Assembly: GCA_030412805.1 (NCBI GenBank)
Contig: JASJFJ010000001.1
Span: forward strand, 2,978,501 to 3,042,500
DNA: 64,000 bases
Source: Westerdykella aurantiaca
Taxonomy: Eukaryota; Ascomycota; Dothideomycetes; Pleosporales; Sporormiaceae
Direction of reading: 5' to 3'
Made by a program: the position numbers and the translations under genes. Of the stretch, positions 9,673-20,427 are shown piece after piece. How positions within the stretch are numbered: position 1 is the stretch's first letter; each line of letters starts with the position of its first letter. The notes under the pieces were generated by a model that saw only the letters and a list, made by a program, of their open reading frames with translations, did no database searches and was not told the origin of the DNA.

Positions 9673-12600
9673 ATGCATCTCGTGAAGCCGCTATGGTTAA
9701 ACCATCCCGGTATGTCAAACGTCAGAGCAGTCGACACGGCGACCTGCAACCCTTTGGCTCAACAGCTTGAGAACTTTACGCTAACCACGGGTTCCGTATG
9801 TGTAGGTGAACTGAAAGATTTCGAAGTCTATAGCTGTCATGTTTCCCCCGATGGAAAGCGACTAGTCACTGCCGCCGGAGGTTTGTCGACCCTCACCACG
9901 GAGCTCCCCCTTGTGCGCAGTCGCTGCGAACACAGCTAATACGCACGCACTAGATGGATACGTCCGAATATGGTCCACCGAAGCTATCGCCCACTCCAAC
10001 GACCCCGAATATACGAAGCCTAAACAGCTCGCGGCCATCAGCCACCACTCCGGAACAATACACGCTGCGCGTTTCTCCGGAAATGGGAAATATCTGGCGT
10101 CGGGCGCGGATGACAAGATCGTTTGTGTCTACACGCTCGACCCGAATGCGCCCACTCATGTCTCTACATTTGGTACGCCGCTTGTGGACACAGTAGGAAT
10201 GGTTCTCTAATGATGCATTAGGTTCAACGGAACCTCCACCGGTGGAGAATTGGAGAGTACTACGGCGTCTGATCGGACACGATAACGATGTACAGGATTT
10301 GGGATGGTCCTACGACTCCTCGATTCTCGTGTCGGTCGGACTGGATGCGAAAATAGTTGTATGGTCGGGACACACGTTCGAGAAGCTCAAGACACTATCA
10401 CATCACCAAAGCCATGTCAAAGGCATCACGTTCGACCCCGCAAACAAATATTTCGCGACTGCCAGCGACGACCGTACCATCAAGATTTTCCGATTCACTC
10501 CACCACCGCCGAATGCAACACCGCAGGATCAGGTTAATAACTTCGTGCTTGAGACAACCATCTCAGAGCCTTTCGCGGCGTCTCCTCTCACTACCTATTT
10601 CCGTCGGTGTTCTTGGGCGCCTGATGGTAGCGCAATCGTCGCCCCAAATGCCACGAATGGCCCTGTCAGCACGGTCGCTGCGATTGCACGAGGAAGCTGG
10701 TCTGCCGATACAAACCTGGTCGGTCATGAAGGACCAGTGGAGGTGTGCGCATATTCCCCAAAGATATTTTTCAGAACGACAGTCAGAGAAGCTAGGGTTC
10801 CTGGTGGGGAAGAGGTCGAGGTGCCAGTAAATTATCCCACCTACTTTTCCGTGGTTGCGTGTGCAGGTCAAGATAAGACGCTTAGCGTCTGGACGTCGAG
10901 AGATGCGCGCCCGTTCGTCATTACTCAAGAGGTGGCGGCGAAGTCAATAACGGATCTGGCTTGGGCTCCGAACGGGGAGACGCTGTATATGACTTCGTTA
11001 GATGGGAGCATCCTCACCGTCATTTTTGAGCCTGGAGAGCTGGGAAAGATTGCTCCTACCACTCAGATTGAACAGTCTCTGCAAAGATATGGGGCAGGGC
11101 GGAAAATCGGTATAGTCGAAGGCACTGATGCTTTGCGGCTCGAAGAGAGCAGTAAAGCTGGTGCGCGGAAGGGAGTCGAGGGTCGCATGGGCGCTTTAAT
11201 GGGAGATGACGAGGCAGTCCAGCCTCCACCACCTACAAACGGCACAAGCAACGCACCGACGAATGGCACGACTACTCCTCAACCGGCCCCAGTTGTGGCG
11301 GCACCAGCAGAACCTGCGGCCGACCAAAGAGTTGAGAAACTCAAACAACGGGTCACTGTCAGTAAGGATGGCAAGAAGAGGATAGCTCCGTTGCTTGTAT
11401 CCTCCTCTTCCGCCGTAGGCGGGTCGTCGTTACCACAAACCCAGCTTCTCTCTACAGCAGCCACATCAACTGGAAGAGCGGACAATCCGCACAATATCCT
11501 GGATCTTTCGAAGCCGTACGATGGCTTCCCCAAGGGTGGTTTGGCAACTTTGCTCATAGGGAACAAGAGAAAATTTGCCGAGATCGAGGGCGATCCCGAG
11601 AGGCAGGTCGAAAAGCGCCTTGCTAGCAGTGCACGAGAAGGAGGGGCAGCGATTGTCCTCAATGGCGAGAATGGTCTTATTCCTCCAGCTTTGGCCGAAC
11701 CTAAACCGCCTACCGAAGTCCCCGCCGTTCTGAGACCTGCCATTGTCAATCCCGCTCTCAGTGTGAGCCAAGTACGCCTCGCTGTACCCAAGTTGAGAAG
11801 CGTTATGGTGCGAACAATGGATGGTAGCGAGCCCCCTCAGGCCAGTGCAGGGGATACCAGTATGCCTGGGAAAGCTGACAGCGACGCGGTGTTGCTGGAG
11901 GCACGGAATGCGACAGGCCCTTCTCGGACAGGCCGCCCACAAGATCATGACCCGGCTCGCATAACTTGCACGAAGAAAGGGCAGATTCTGTGGCAAGACT
12001 ACTTACCCAAATCAGTGCTGCTGGTTACTGGAAACCCCAACTTCTTTGCTGCAGCCTGCGAGGATGGATCAGTATTCGCCTGGTCTCCAGCGGGTCGTCG
12101 GATACTTAACGCCCTTGTACTGGAAGCACAACCAGTTATCATGGACTGCCGCGGTTGGTGGCTACTGTGTATATCAGCAGTTGGCATGTGCTATGTGTGG
12201 AATTTACGGGATATGTCGGCACCACACCCGCCAATCTCGCTAGCTCCAGTGTTGGACATTTGCGCCTATGTGCAAGGTCCGCACCTGACACGCTCACCAG
12301 GCATCATCTTCGCCCGCCTGAACTCAGAAGGACGTATCGTAGTAGCTATGTCCAATGGTGAGGGGTATACTTATTCACCGATGATGTACACCTGGCAACG
12401 TATCTCTGAGCCATGGTGGGCAGTGGGCAGTCAGTACTGGAACACCACGGACTCCTCAGTCGGAAACATCAAGTCGACCAACGGGGCCGAGCCTCCCAAA
12501 GATGTCAATGACCAAGTCTCTTCAGAGAACATATCCGCCGGTATCATTCCTTTGCTGGAGCGCAACACGACGAATCAATTCCTGCTCCAAGGGCGCGCTT

Positions 12601-13065
12601 TCTACCTACAACGCTTAGTGAAAGCCCTAATATCAGCTGAAGGCTACGAGACTTTTGAGTCCTGCGTATCAATAGGTCACCTCGAAAACCGGCTTGCGGC
12701 TGCACGGACGCTAGGCGCTCGAGAAGAATATAAGATATATCTCTTGATGTACGTCAAGAGGCTGGGTGCCGAGGGCCTCAAGGGCAAGATCGAAGAGCTC
12801 CTGCGGAGTTTGAGTAGTGACCTACTCGTCAGCGAGGAGGGCGTCGACCAAACCAAGGAGGACCAGATATGTGGCTGGAGTAAGGAGGAACTGCTCCGGG
12901 AGCTCATCCTTGTATTGGGTAGGTCTTCACCGTTACCACTATTACAACATGTTCTCACCCGCAATAGGCAAACACCGGGACCTCCAGCGCATAACGGTAC
13001 CCTACGCACGCTTACTTGGTGTAGTGGACAGCAATGAAAACGACGCCGCCATGAACGAGTTATAA
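9673..13065 (+). CDS. HIR1: Histone transcription regulator HIR1 (HIRA family)
   Basis: Five exons: 9673..9709, 9806..9880, 9954..10172, 10222..12918, 12968..13065; 1041 residues. The N-terminus MHLVKPLWLNHPGELKDFEVYSCHVSPDGKRLVTAAGDGYVRIWS is diagnostic for HIRA/Hir1. WD40 repeats fill roughly residues 15-390 (e.g. SGTIHAARFSGNGKYLASGADDKIVCVY, IGHDNDVQDLGWSYDSSILVSVGLDAKIVVW). Near residue 485 is the HIRA B-motif (RVTVSKDGKKRIAPLLVS), the Asf1-binding element. The C-terminal Hir domain (about 650-1000) ends with KHRDLQRITVPYARLLG, recovered only after removing the last 49-nt intron. HIR is the replication-independent H3-H4 chaperone and represses histone genes in the nucleus. The first intron is 96 nt, in frame and stop-free; retention would insert 32 residues into a conserved turn and is judged unlikely. 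Confidence 0.95.
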
Positions 13066-13993
13066 GGGGAGCCTTCATGCATTTATAAGGCTGGGACGTG
13101 GGCGTTCGGGATTGAAAAATACGCATTTGCGTTGGACATGGGATCAGCCGCTTCTCCTACGAAGTCTCAGTGTGTTTCTACCAGCTCCCTTCTGGCGGGG
13201 TTTTTCTACCTCATGGTCTTATAGCCATTTATCTTTTTTCAGAGGGGTTTCTTTGTATTGAAACCTGGACGGGCATGGAGTTCAGACAAGCTGGTATGGT
13301 AGATGAAGGCAGGTGATTACGAGTCGCGGGCTGATATCATCATTGGGTAATTCCAGTCTCGCCGTTCATGGTCGCTCTGATACTGAATAGGTTTAATGAT
13401 GGATAGGGTTGGCGCAGTGATTATAGGTCACGTGACGGTCAATATCTCTCCACAGCTTTGGGCGGATACATCTTGCAATTAATACCAGCTTGGCCTTGGT
13501 CGATACATGTACTATAGCTGCCATTTAAATCATACCCGTCGTCCGATATATATCCGCGTCAAATATTTCTCCATCAACGGATTCCGCTTCCTGACTGGAT
13601 TCGTTGATGTTTCACGTCTAAGCGCTCAGCCACATATTGATCTGCATCGAGAGCGAGAACGGCTGCCTATTGGACCACAGCGACAGTGCCCTGTGTGTGA
13701 TCTACCCGCCTGCATTCCAGAAATATTTTTGGAGGGTGGAGAAGTCATAAGAGGCAGTGCCACAGGATGGTGAATGCAGGCTCTGTGGGATTTTCCTCTT
13801 TGTCCGGGTCGAGTCACATCTTTAACTCTAATTCTTTCTCGTTTACATGTGCTAGCATATGCATTGTAAGACACAATCGCTTTGTCCATGGTCTCGAACT
13901 AGGGGCCCTGAAAGGCAGCGTCTCAGTGAGATTCGACGACCCTACTATTTCCTTGGATCACTTTCTCGAACCCAAGACCACATCTCATTCAAA
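13066..13993. other. Intergenic, HIR1 3' end to membrane protein gene
   Basis: About 930 bp. A perfect 10-bp palindrome GTCACGTGAC sits at 13427..13436 (E-box core, Cbf1-like in yeast). The last 200 bp look like a 5' leader. No coding region recognised. Confidence 0.45.
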
Positions 13994-14980
13994 ATGACTG
14001 AAGTATTTGGCGGTAAAAACTGCAGCGTCGTTCCCGACGCAGTCCGACCCGACGCAGGCGTCGCTGGTCCTGGCGTAAGTCCTCCACCTACTTCGCGTAT
14101 ATGCCATGACTCTAGTGACCATGGACTAACTCGCCCCCAGGTCCTCCTCTCCTTCATAATAACCAACTTCCTCTCCCTCGGCCTCTCGGCCGCCATTATC
14201 CTCTTGAACCTCCGCTCCAGCACCTCCGCCCTCATCCCCCGCAAACTCCTCCTCTCCTTCTCCGACCAGCAAATCCTCACCGGGATCGGCATCCAATGCG
14301 TCGCCCTGGCGAAAATGAACCACATGGTCCCATACCACTTCTTCATCGTCTGGCTTCTGTCCCTACTATCCACCGCAACGAACCTGGCGACCTTGTTGGC
14401 GCTCGTGAACGATTTCCGGAGGGACTGGGTGCTGAGGTGGTTGAGGCAGGTGCTCATGATTGGGAATCTGGGGTTGCAGTGTTTGAGTGGGATTTTTGTG
14501 CTGCAGTCCGTGATGCGCAATCTCGAACCCCGATTGCCGATCGCGTGTGTCTGGGAGGTAGGGACTAGAGGCGGTCCGAGGGGGAATGCGGCGATTAGTA
14601 TTGCGGGCACGATTGCCGTCATCGCAGGGAATGTCGTCGTGTTCGTGCTGAGTACGTGGTATTTGCACAGCAAGCAGAACCCGCGGTGGATGAAAAGTGT
14701 GCAGGTTGTGGGGCTGGTGATGCTGGTGGCGATGGGGATTGGGGCGACGGTCAGGGTGGTGATGGAGAGTTCGGCGTTCGGGAAGCCGCCCGAGGGCGTG
14801 AGGCTGGAGGGCAATGGGGAGGGCGAGTGGAGTTACGGGCAGTTATTGCCGCTGCTTCTGTTGGTGCTGCCGCTTGTGAGTGCGTTGGAGATTGTGAGGG
14901 GGGAGGTTAAGGTGCCGAAGAAGAGGGGGGAGGATGAAGAGGAAGAGGTTATGCCGCTGGTGGAGCAGTTGAGGAAATAG
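13994..14980 (+). CDS. Multi-pass membrane protein of unknown function
   Basis: Exons 13994..14074 and 14141..14980, 306 residues. The start is the ATG after a CATTCAAA leader; a longer frame opens further upstream but is not needed. Hydropathy by eye suggests seven membrane segments: VLLSFIITNFLSLGLSAAIILL, QQILTGIGIQCVALA, FFIVWLLSLLSTATNLATLLALV, VLMIGNLGLQCLSGIFVL, AAISIAGTIAVIAGNVVVFVLS, VVGLVMLVAMGIGATVRVV and LLPLLLLVLPLVSALEIV. The first 27 residues hold an extracellular-looking Cys (KNCSVVPD) and the tail is acidic (GEDEEEEVMPL). The arrangement (short luminal N-terminus, about seven helices, acidic cytosolic tail) resembles uncharacterised Pezizomycotina membrane proteins; I recognise no named domain. 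The 66-nt intron is a multiple of three without a stop, so an unspliced form of 328 residues is formally possible. Confidence 0.75.
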   Translation: MTEVFGGKNCSVVPDAVRPDAGVAGPGVSPPPTSRICHDSSDHGLTRPQVLLSFIITNFLSLGLSAAIILLNLRSSTSALIPRKLLLSFSDQQILTGIGIQCVALAKMNHMVPYHFFIVWLLSLLSTATNLATLLALVNDFRRDWVLRWLRQVLMIGNLGLQCLSGIFVLQSVMRNLEPRLPIACVWEVGTRGGPRGNAAISIAGTIAVIAGNVVVFVLSTWYLHSKQNPRWMKSVQVVGLVMLVAMGIGATVRVVMESSAFGKPPEGVRLEGNGEGEWSYGQLLPLLLLVLPLVSALEIVRGEVKVPKKRGEDEEEEVMPLVEQLRK

Positions 14981-15499
14981 AGGCTCCGTAATTATCGATT
15001 GGAGGTTTAGGAGGCGTATTAGGGATGTGATCGATGATTTGTGGGCATTATCTGGGCTTGCCTCAATGGACTGGGCCCTTGAAGCCATATCACTGTATTA
15101 GTCTTCGAACAATTTGAACCAATACCAAGGTACGGCCCAAGTTCATGTGTCTCAAAGCCAGAGAGAGGTATAAGGATCTATGAAAGAGCTTGGGTATCAT
15201 CAACCATTACACTGCGCAATGATTGGAAATGTGTTCAGTGTTGCAACAGTCGGTGAAAGGGCAATGCCACCACACCGCCTCCCACTGTCCAACGGTGTCC
15301 TCGCAATTGCCTCGGAGACCGAATGGGGCTCCACACGCTCTGTTGTTGACTTCAAACAAACATTTAATTTGCATCGCGTCGCGTCGCGCCAACTGCAAAC
15401 ACTCTATATCTTCTGGTCAACACCCTCCACCCGATCGTCCCCGTACTCATCCTCCCCACTTCCTAATCAACGGTGGCAAGTGCATGCCACCTCGCAAAA
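14981..15499. other. Intergenic upstream of the RNase H-fold gene
   Basis: 519 bp; short open frames only. A further 5' coding exon of the RNase H gene could hide here but I cannot support one. Confidence 0.4.
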
Positions 15500-17142
15500 A
15501 TGCTTGAAACGGCTGAAGATCGAGCGTTCTGGCTCAATCTCTCCCTTGCAAAAGAGCTTGGACTTCACACTGATGCAGATTGGGATGCGATAGATCAAAT
15601 CACCGCCTCCGAAGCCACCAACGCCACTGCGGAAGGAGAACAACCTGCATTCCTCGAGTCTGCAAAACATGTTGGAGTTGGAGATCCTCTTCCTCAGAAT
15701 GGCAAGCCCATTATCTTCTCATTCAAGCTACCCGTTGTCTCTGGTCACAAATCCCGCAGCCTCAATAACGAAATTCTTGCCGGCAGTGGTGGGCTAGAAG
15801 AAAATTTTCTGAGTAACCCAGTTGAGAAGAGCATCGACTTGCTGGCAGCCACCCAAGAGGACAATGAGATCAGCAGAAACGCGTCAGACAGTCGCCGCGC
15901 TGTCCCGGAGAATGCTTGCCTTGACGATGTTATGAATGCTGCAGAATCTATTGGAATTCTTGGGGCCTTTGGTTCCAAGGTTAACCTCGAGAAGGGTACA
16001 TTCGGCCAGCACGAGACACACGAGAGTGATAGTACCCACATGACGCAAGGCAAGGGCTGCCGCATTGATTTAGAACTTGAGGATGCTGACATCGAAAGAG
16101 ACCTCAAAGTCGAACAGGCCACCCTTGCGAATCTCAAAGCTTCTGCAGGATATGTCAAAGGCCACCGCGATATTAAAGCCTGGAAAGACGAGCTCTTCAA
16201 TCAACTTCGGATTGCACGCCCATACAACGAGATCTTACAAATTCCCCTTGGGCGCGCGACAATCAAAACCGTTTTCCTAGAGCAATACAGGCGAGTAAAA
16301 CCCAAACCTTGTCATTTTGTGGGGGAGGCAACGATAGATGGGGCAGGTGTGGCGATCGAGAAGGCTTATGGGGAGCATGCATATCCAGGGCATAATCCAG
16401 AACGTTTTGTTCTTTGGACAGATGGAAGTACTCAGCAAGGCGGTGCTTCCGCTGTTGTTCATCGGCTCGCAAAGCCCAATCGTACCTGGGGCCCTTGGGA
16501 GCTTCATGGATTCAAGTTGTTTACTGGCACATTTGATCCTAACTCCAATACCGCGGAGTGCGTGGCCGTCCTCAAAGCCCTCGAAATTGCCAGCCTGGAA
16601 GTTAAAGCGCGCGCGAATCGGTTCAAGAGCGTCACTGTTTACACGGATTCCACCGCGGTGCTTCATGGTATTCGTAGAAACGACTGGACCGGCCCGCTAG
16701 GTACGCTGGTTTATCTGATCAGCAAGAAGGCGAAGGGTCTCCAAATGTTAGGCGTGGAATTACAGATATATTGGGTACCAGGACATTCTCGAGTATGATT
16801 GGAGCTGAATAATTTGAGGCTGCATGCTAATCATGGCAGGTCCCCGGAAATGTACTGGCGGACAAATTGGCCACCTTCGTGGCACGGTCGGACAATAACG
16901 ATGTCGACGAATTGCATGAGAGTGACGCTGAGGAATCATGTGAAGATACAGATAAAATTGTAAGTTCGAATCGCAACATGGCGCAAGGGAGGTCCATAAG
17001 GAGAGTCCGTTGGAGCAGTGCATCTTGCGGTCGGAAAATAGGAGCATGTAAAGATAGATCTGAACCTGTTGCTAATTCGCATGCCAAGGATGAGGATGAG
17101 CTTGAAAGGTTCATAAAGGAGATTGAGGCAATGGACGGCTAA
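15500..17142 (+). CDS. RNase H-fold protein with intact DEDD active site
   Basis: Exons 15500..16792 and 16840..17142 (47-nt intron), 531 residues. Start chosen as the first in-frame ATG; the frame is open a little further upstream to a GTG. Residues about 300-445 form an RNase H domain: LWTDGS with D308, NTAECVAVLKALE with E353, VYTDSTAVL with D383, WVPGHSRVPGN with its histidine, and LADKLA with D439, i.e. the full D-E-D-D metal site. The last acidic residue is only reached after splicing. The N-terminal 300 residues are polar and unlike the short hybrid-binding domain of RNase H1; the C-terminal 90 residues are acidic/charged. Such single-domain RNase H proteins in fungi may be cellular or derived from LINE-type elements. 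No reverse transcriptase flanks it, and the frame is open and spliced, so I infer a functional cellular gene. Confidence 0.8.
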
Positions 17143-18479
17143 TGGGGATGGATTGCCCTCTTGCGGATCGATAGGTTGTTAAGGCTAGGTCAATTAAGCT
17201 TTCGGAGCATGCAGTAGCACCCAGGTAATAGTAAATACCGTGACGTAGGTGATAGAGAAAGAGTCACTTTAACGTTCGAGACTACCGCGACTTAGCTGTT
17301 GATACTTAAGCGGAATGAAAAAGTATACCCATCTAACTACACAGGATTAACTATAGTGTAGAAAACAAGTTTGTTAAAGCGTCTTAGCTAGAGACTGCTA
17401 CTGCAGATATTGGAATAAGCATGTAATAATTGTTAGATCAAGTTGCACTTCTTCTGTTACTTTGGTAACAGTCTACTATTGTAGGTTAATATGCAGCTTT
17501 AGAATAAGGCTCTGTTTAACTTGCGTCCTTAAACTCCCAAGGCCTAAAGTTAGGTTACCTCCGCACTCGTTATGCTTAACGAGGTGAGTGGCTAGCTACA
17601 CTGGTTAAGTACGTTTGAGAAGCAATGCACTCTTCCCTACGATTGTTCCATGTAGTTGCAAGAGATCCACATAGAGCACTGCTATCGTATGAGACATTTA
17701 GCGTAAAGAATCCAATGTAGCGTCCTGATAATATGATCTCGGACGACTATTTGATCGCATTTCTCTAGACCCACTCGTCTAATGTCAAGGGAAAGGTAAA
17801 GCTCTGATTTGCAAAGCTCTAGTGCCAAGTTCGGACACGGGAGAAATAAGGTATTGTGCAGAGCTTCCCTTATCTTTACGCCACGAATCATACCCTACAA
17901 GATTAAACATTTTCGGCAGATCTACCACTTATTCAATCATCTGGGTTTCTCTTGAGATCTCTTCTCGTGCCGTGTCAACGTCTACCATTCCCACCCAGAT
18001 AGGCATGGAAAAGATGGTTAGGGAAAGTGGAACATGAAGCGAACACTTTCTGGCACTAATATATCGTACTGAGAAGAACCAAAAGCTACATAGCCAGTAC
18101 GCTTAGTATCTCTCTAACACCGCAGCAAATGAACAGTGATGCTAGATGGCCAGGTCGGATATGAATACACTACCGATTTCACAGCACAAGCAATGAGTGG
18201 GGGAATAATGGGAATATTCATTGTCATAGTAACGTAATTCCCCGGCTTTATTCAGGCTGTCCTCCTATTCCACCATATAGTGCACACTGTTTTGGTCGGG
18301 AACCTGTAGGCAAGTACCTGGAGGGGGGATCCCGAATTGTGCCAGACCAGAAACCCCAGAAGGATCAAGCCTCTTTGTACCATGAAAGAAGAGATTTAGC
18401 CAGTCCGATTCGTGAAATAAGAGACCGAGCCAAAGAAGGGACGGATATTTAGCGCCATGGGTTTGGCATCTGTTCATTT
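17143..18479. other. Gene-free, lower-GC stretch, about 1.3 kb
   Basis: Base composition is visibly richer in A/T than the flanking genes, with many TAA/TAG triplets in all frames. The longest open frames are about 70-85 codons and unrecognisable. It could be decayed transposon sequence, but no terminal repeats or transposase remnants are visible to me. Confidence 0.45.
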
Positions 18480-19289
18480 TTAGTTCACTCCCAGCCGGCT
18501 GATTTGGGTGCAGTACAAGCACTCGCAGTCATGGATCACATTCTTGCTGCGATCAACCAGCCAACGGAAATGGGGAATGAATTCATTTACGGACCTGAAT
18601 CGATGGTTTCCCGGGTGTCCATAGAGGTATAAGTCTCGACGGCTTGGTTCCTTGGTACGAGAAATCCTCCATAGCCTGTACCCGTCTGGGAGACAGATTT
18701 CCTGGCCTTCATCCCATCCGCGCGCCAGCCATTGCTGTCGCATTCTGGCCAAGTACTTTTGGACCTTATCAAGAGGCTCCGGAGTGGCCTTCTCGTTAGG
18801 AGCAGGACAATGAGTTGGGTCACTATCTGAGACGATCACATTGGGCGGTAGAAGTTGTGGGGAAGAGTTGACCGGCCTCGTTTCGCTTTTTTCCGAAGAA
18901 TTGTCCGAATCCTCACTCATAATACAATGCCGGTCGGCTTCGTTCAGGTCAGCGCCGCGCACCTCCAGTTCCTCTTGTTGGGCATCGTCTGCAAAAGTGG
19001 CACGGTCGGTTGGTTTTTGAAGGGCAGGAGTGTTGTCCGCCTTAGTGGACGCTGGCTTCACTCCACCTTCAACATCCTGAAAGTGTTCTCCACCGTGTAC
19101 GATCCGATTGACTGTCTCGGAAACTTCTGGTCGGATCTCATAGCCGTATACTTCTTCGTCTGGCAGTGCCCTGATCTGTTTCGCATTTTCAGCAAATTCT
19201 CTTGGAGCCATGTTGTCGGGGAGTGGCTCGTCGAGACAATCTGTCGTTCCGTCCCACGACCACCCAGGGACATTTAAGGGGAGAGACAT
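18480..19289 (-). CDS. Stand-alone Clr2-type silencing (Clr2_transil-like) domain protein
   Basis: Single exon, 269 residues. The C-terminal 75 residues match the N-terminal module of fission yeast Clr2: LPDGYRLW at 200-207, LYLYGHP at 220-226, RFRSVNEFIPHFRWLV at 230-245, and a terminal Cys cluster C255-x-C257-x2-C260. Clr2 is part of the SHREC complex, which silences heterochromatin at the mating locus, centromeres and rDNA. Here the module sits at the extreme C-terminus and the second Clr2 domain is missing. The first 110 residues hold a separate block (NVPGWSWDG; DEEVYGYEIRP; VNRIVHGGEHF) that is repeated in a decayed copy next door at 19749..20067. Residues 120-190 are Ser/Glu/Pro-rich and probably disordered. 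A chromatin or DNA-binding role is inferred from the module alone. Upstream, TATATAA lies on the minus strand near 19545. Confidence 0.72.
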   Translation of the reverse strand: MSLPLNVPGWSWDGTTDCLDEPLPDNMAPREFAENAKQIRALPDEEVYGYEIRPEVSETVNRIVHGGEHFQDVEGGVKPASTKADNTPALQKPTDRATFADDAQQEELEVRGADLNEADRHCIMSEDSDNSSEKSETRPVNSSPQLLPPNVIVSDSDPTHCPAPNEKATPEPLDKVQKYLARMRQQWLARGWDEGQEICLPDGYRLWRISRTKEPSRRDLYLYGHPGNHRFRSVNEFIPHFRWLVDRSKNVIHDCECLYCTQISRLGVN

Positions 19290-19539
19290 TCCTTCTCGAT
19301 GGCGGATGCTTAAGCAATTCGAGGTCTTTGCGAATTGTAGGTATGCGGGAAATTTAAAGCTTGTACTAAGGGCTTGGAGCTTTCTTAAGTGGTTTGTAGG
19401 AAGTTTGAGGTTGTCGATCGTCCGAAGTTGTGAGAGCTTTCGAGGTTATGGGAAGGTTGTCGACGCGATTTGTAGGACAAGGTTGTAAGTGGGTTTAAGG
19501 TTGTAGGGTTTGTTTTGAAATTAAATTTCAGTAAAGGAT

Positions 19540-20378
19540 TTATATATTGTTGTGAAAGTTGATAATGTTGACCTTGGCGAATGGGAAGCTGTAGATTTGA
19601 CAGGCTTCCCTTTCACTGCCAACCTTTCACCGAGTTGGTGGCGACCTACTCATGCAAGTTGGAGGCATTTACTCATTGGGTTACCTTGGGTGCCCTTCTA
19701 TGCAATGATCGTAACTGTGGTTGCGTGGATTGAGGTGGTTTTGATATTTCAAATGGTTGTGCGTGTTGGACAAGGGAACTTTTGACCGCCACGGACAATG
19801 CGAATTATGCGATCGACCATCTGGGTAGCTTTTGGACGATTATTCAAGCCGTACACAGCTCTGTCTGGAACATTCTGGCCTGATTGGGAATCCCTCGGAG
19901 ACAAAGTGAGCGAGGTGTGGCTCATCAAATGATCAAACCAGCTCCCATCCTCGACGGGGCATATGACCATCGAGGGGTGTTGGACCAGTCATGGTTGCGA
20001 AAGGCCCATAAAACCCTCTCCCATCTTCATCGTACGACCATCCACGAATATTGATAGGGCCGCCCATGTTGAGTGGAGCGGATCTGCTGCAATGCTGCTG
20101 CTTGGGGTTGTAGGAGTTAGAATGATTTTAGGCGTTGGCAGCGGTTGAAAGTGTTGAACTGGGTCTGTTGAAAACGGTGCAGCCGTTGGAGCGTCTCCGT
20201 TGGGAGCGACAGAGTGGTAGTTTTAAGTCCGTTTAGGGTGCGCGGTTTAGCCTGCGTTCTGTAGAAAACTTATATACTGTAGTAAAAGCTGTTAAAGATG
20301 GCGCTGTTAGGTTGGAAACTGGAGGCCCCGACTTGGAACCTTCTCGTGACAACCTTTTACCAACTTGGTCTTTTTGTT
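19540..20378. repeat. Matching upstream regions of the tandem duplication
   Basis: Plus-strand sequence near 19540 (TTATATATTGTTGTGAAAG, then CACTGCCAACCTTTCACC) matches sequence near 20270 (TTATATACTGTAGTAAAAG, then GTGACAACCTTTTACC), about 730 bp apart. These are the promoter sides of the intact Clr2-module gene and of its relic. Divergence is substantial, so the duplication is not recent. Confidence 0.5.
19749..20067 (-). pseudogene. Decayed 5' copy of the Clr2-module gene
   Basis: On the minus strand an ATG at 20067 opens MGGPINIRGWSYDEDG, which aligns with MSLPLNVPGWSWDG of the gene at 18480..19289. That frame hits a stop after about 43 codons; a frame shifted by one base then carries PDRAVYGLNNRP and RIVRGGQKF, aligning with PDEEVYGYEIRP and RIVHGGEHF of the intact gene, and ends at 19749. 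Nothing like the Clr2 module follows. Start codons of the two copies are 778 bp apart and their upstream regions also match. I interpret this as a partial tandem duplication that lost its frame; a small intron that rescues the frame is possible but I find no good donor/acceptor pair. Confidence 0.6.
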
Positions 20379-20427
20379 GGGGGGGGGGGGGGGGGGGGGG
20401 GGAGAGAGAGAGAGGAGGGGGGGGGGG
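20379..20427 (+). repeat. G-tract plus (GA)n simple repeat
   Basis: 24 consecutive G residues (20379..20402), then an (AG) run, then a second run of 11 G ending at 20427. The plus strand could form a G-quadruplex. Runs of this length are also a common place for assembly or base-call length errors. Confidence 0.9.

Noticed and set aside
17143..18479. Degraded DNA transposon
   Set aside because: Low GC and many stops fit, but no terminal inverted repeats, target-site duplication or transposase motif were found by eye.
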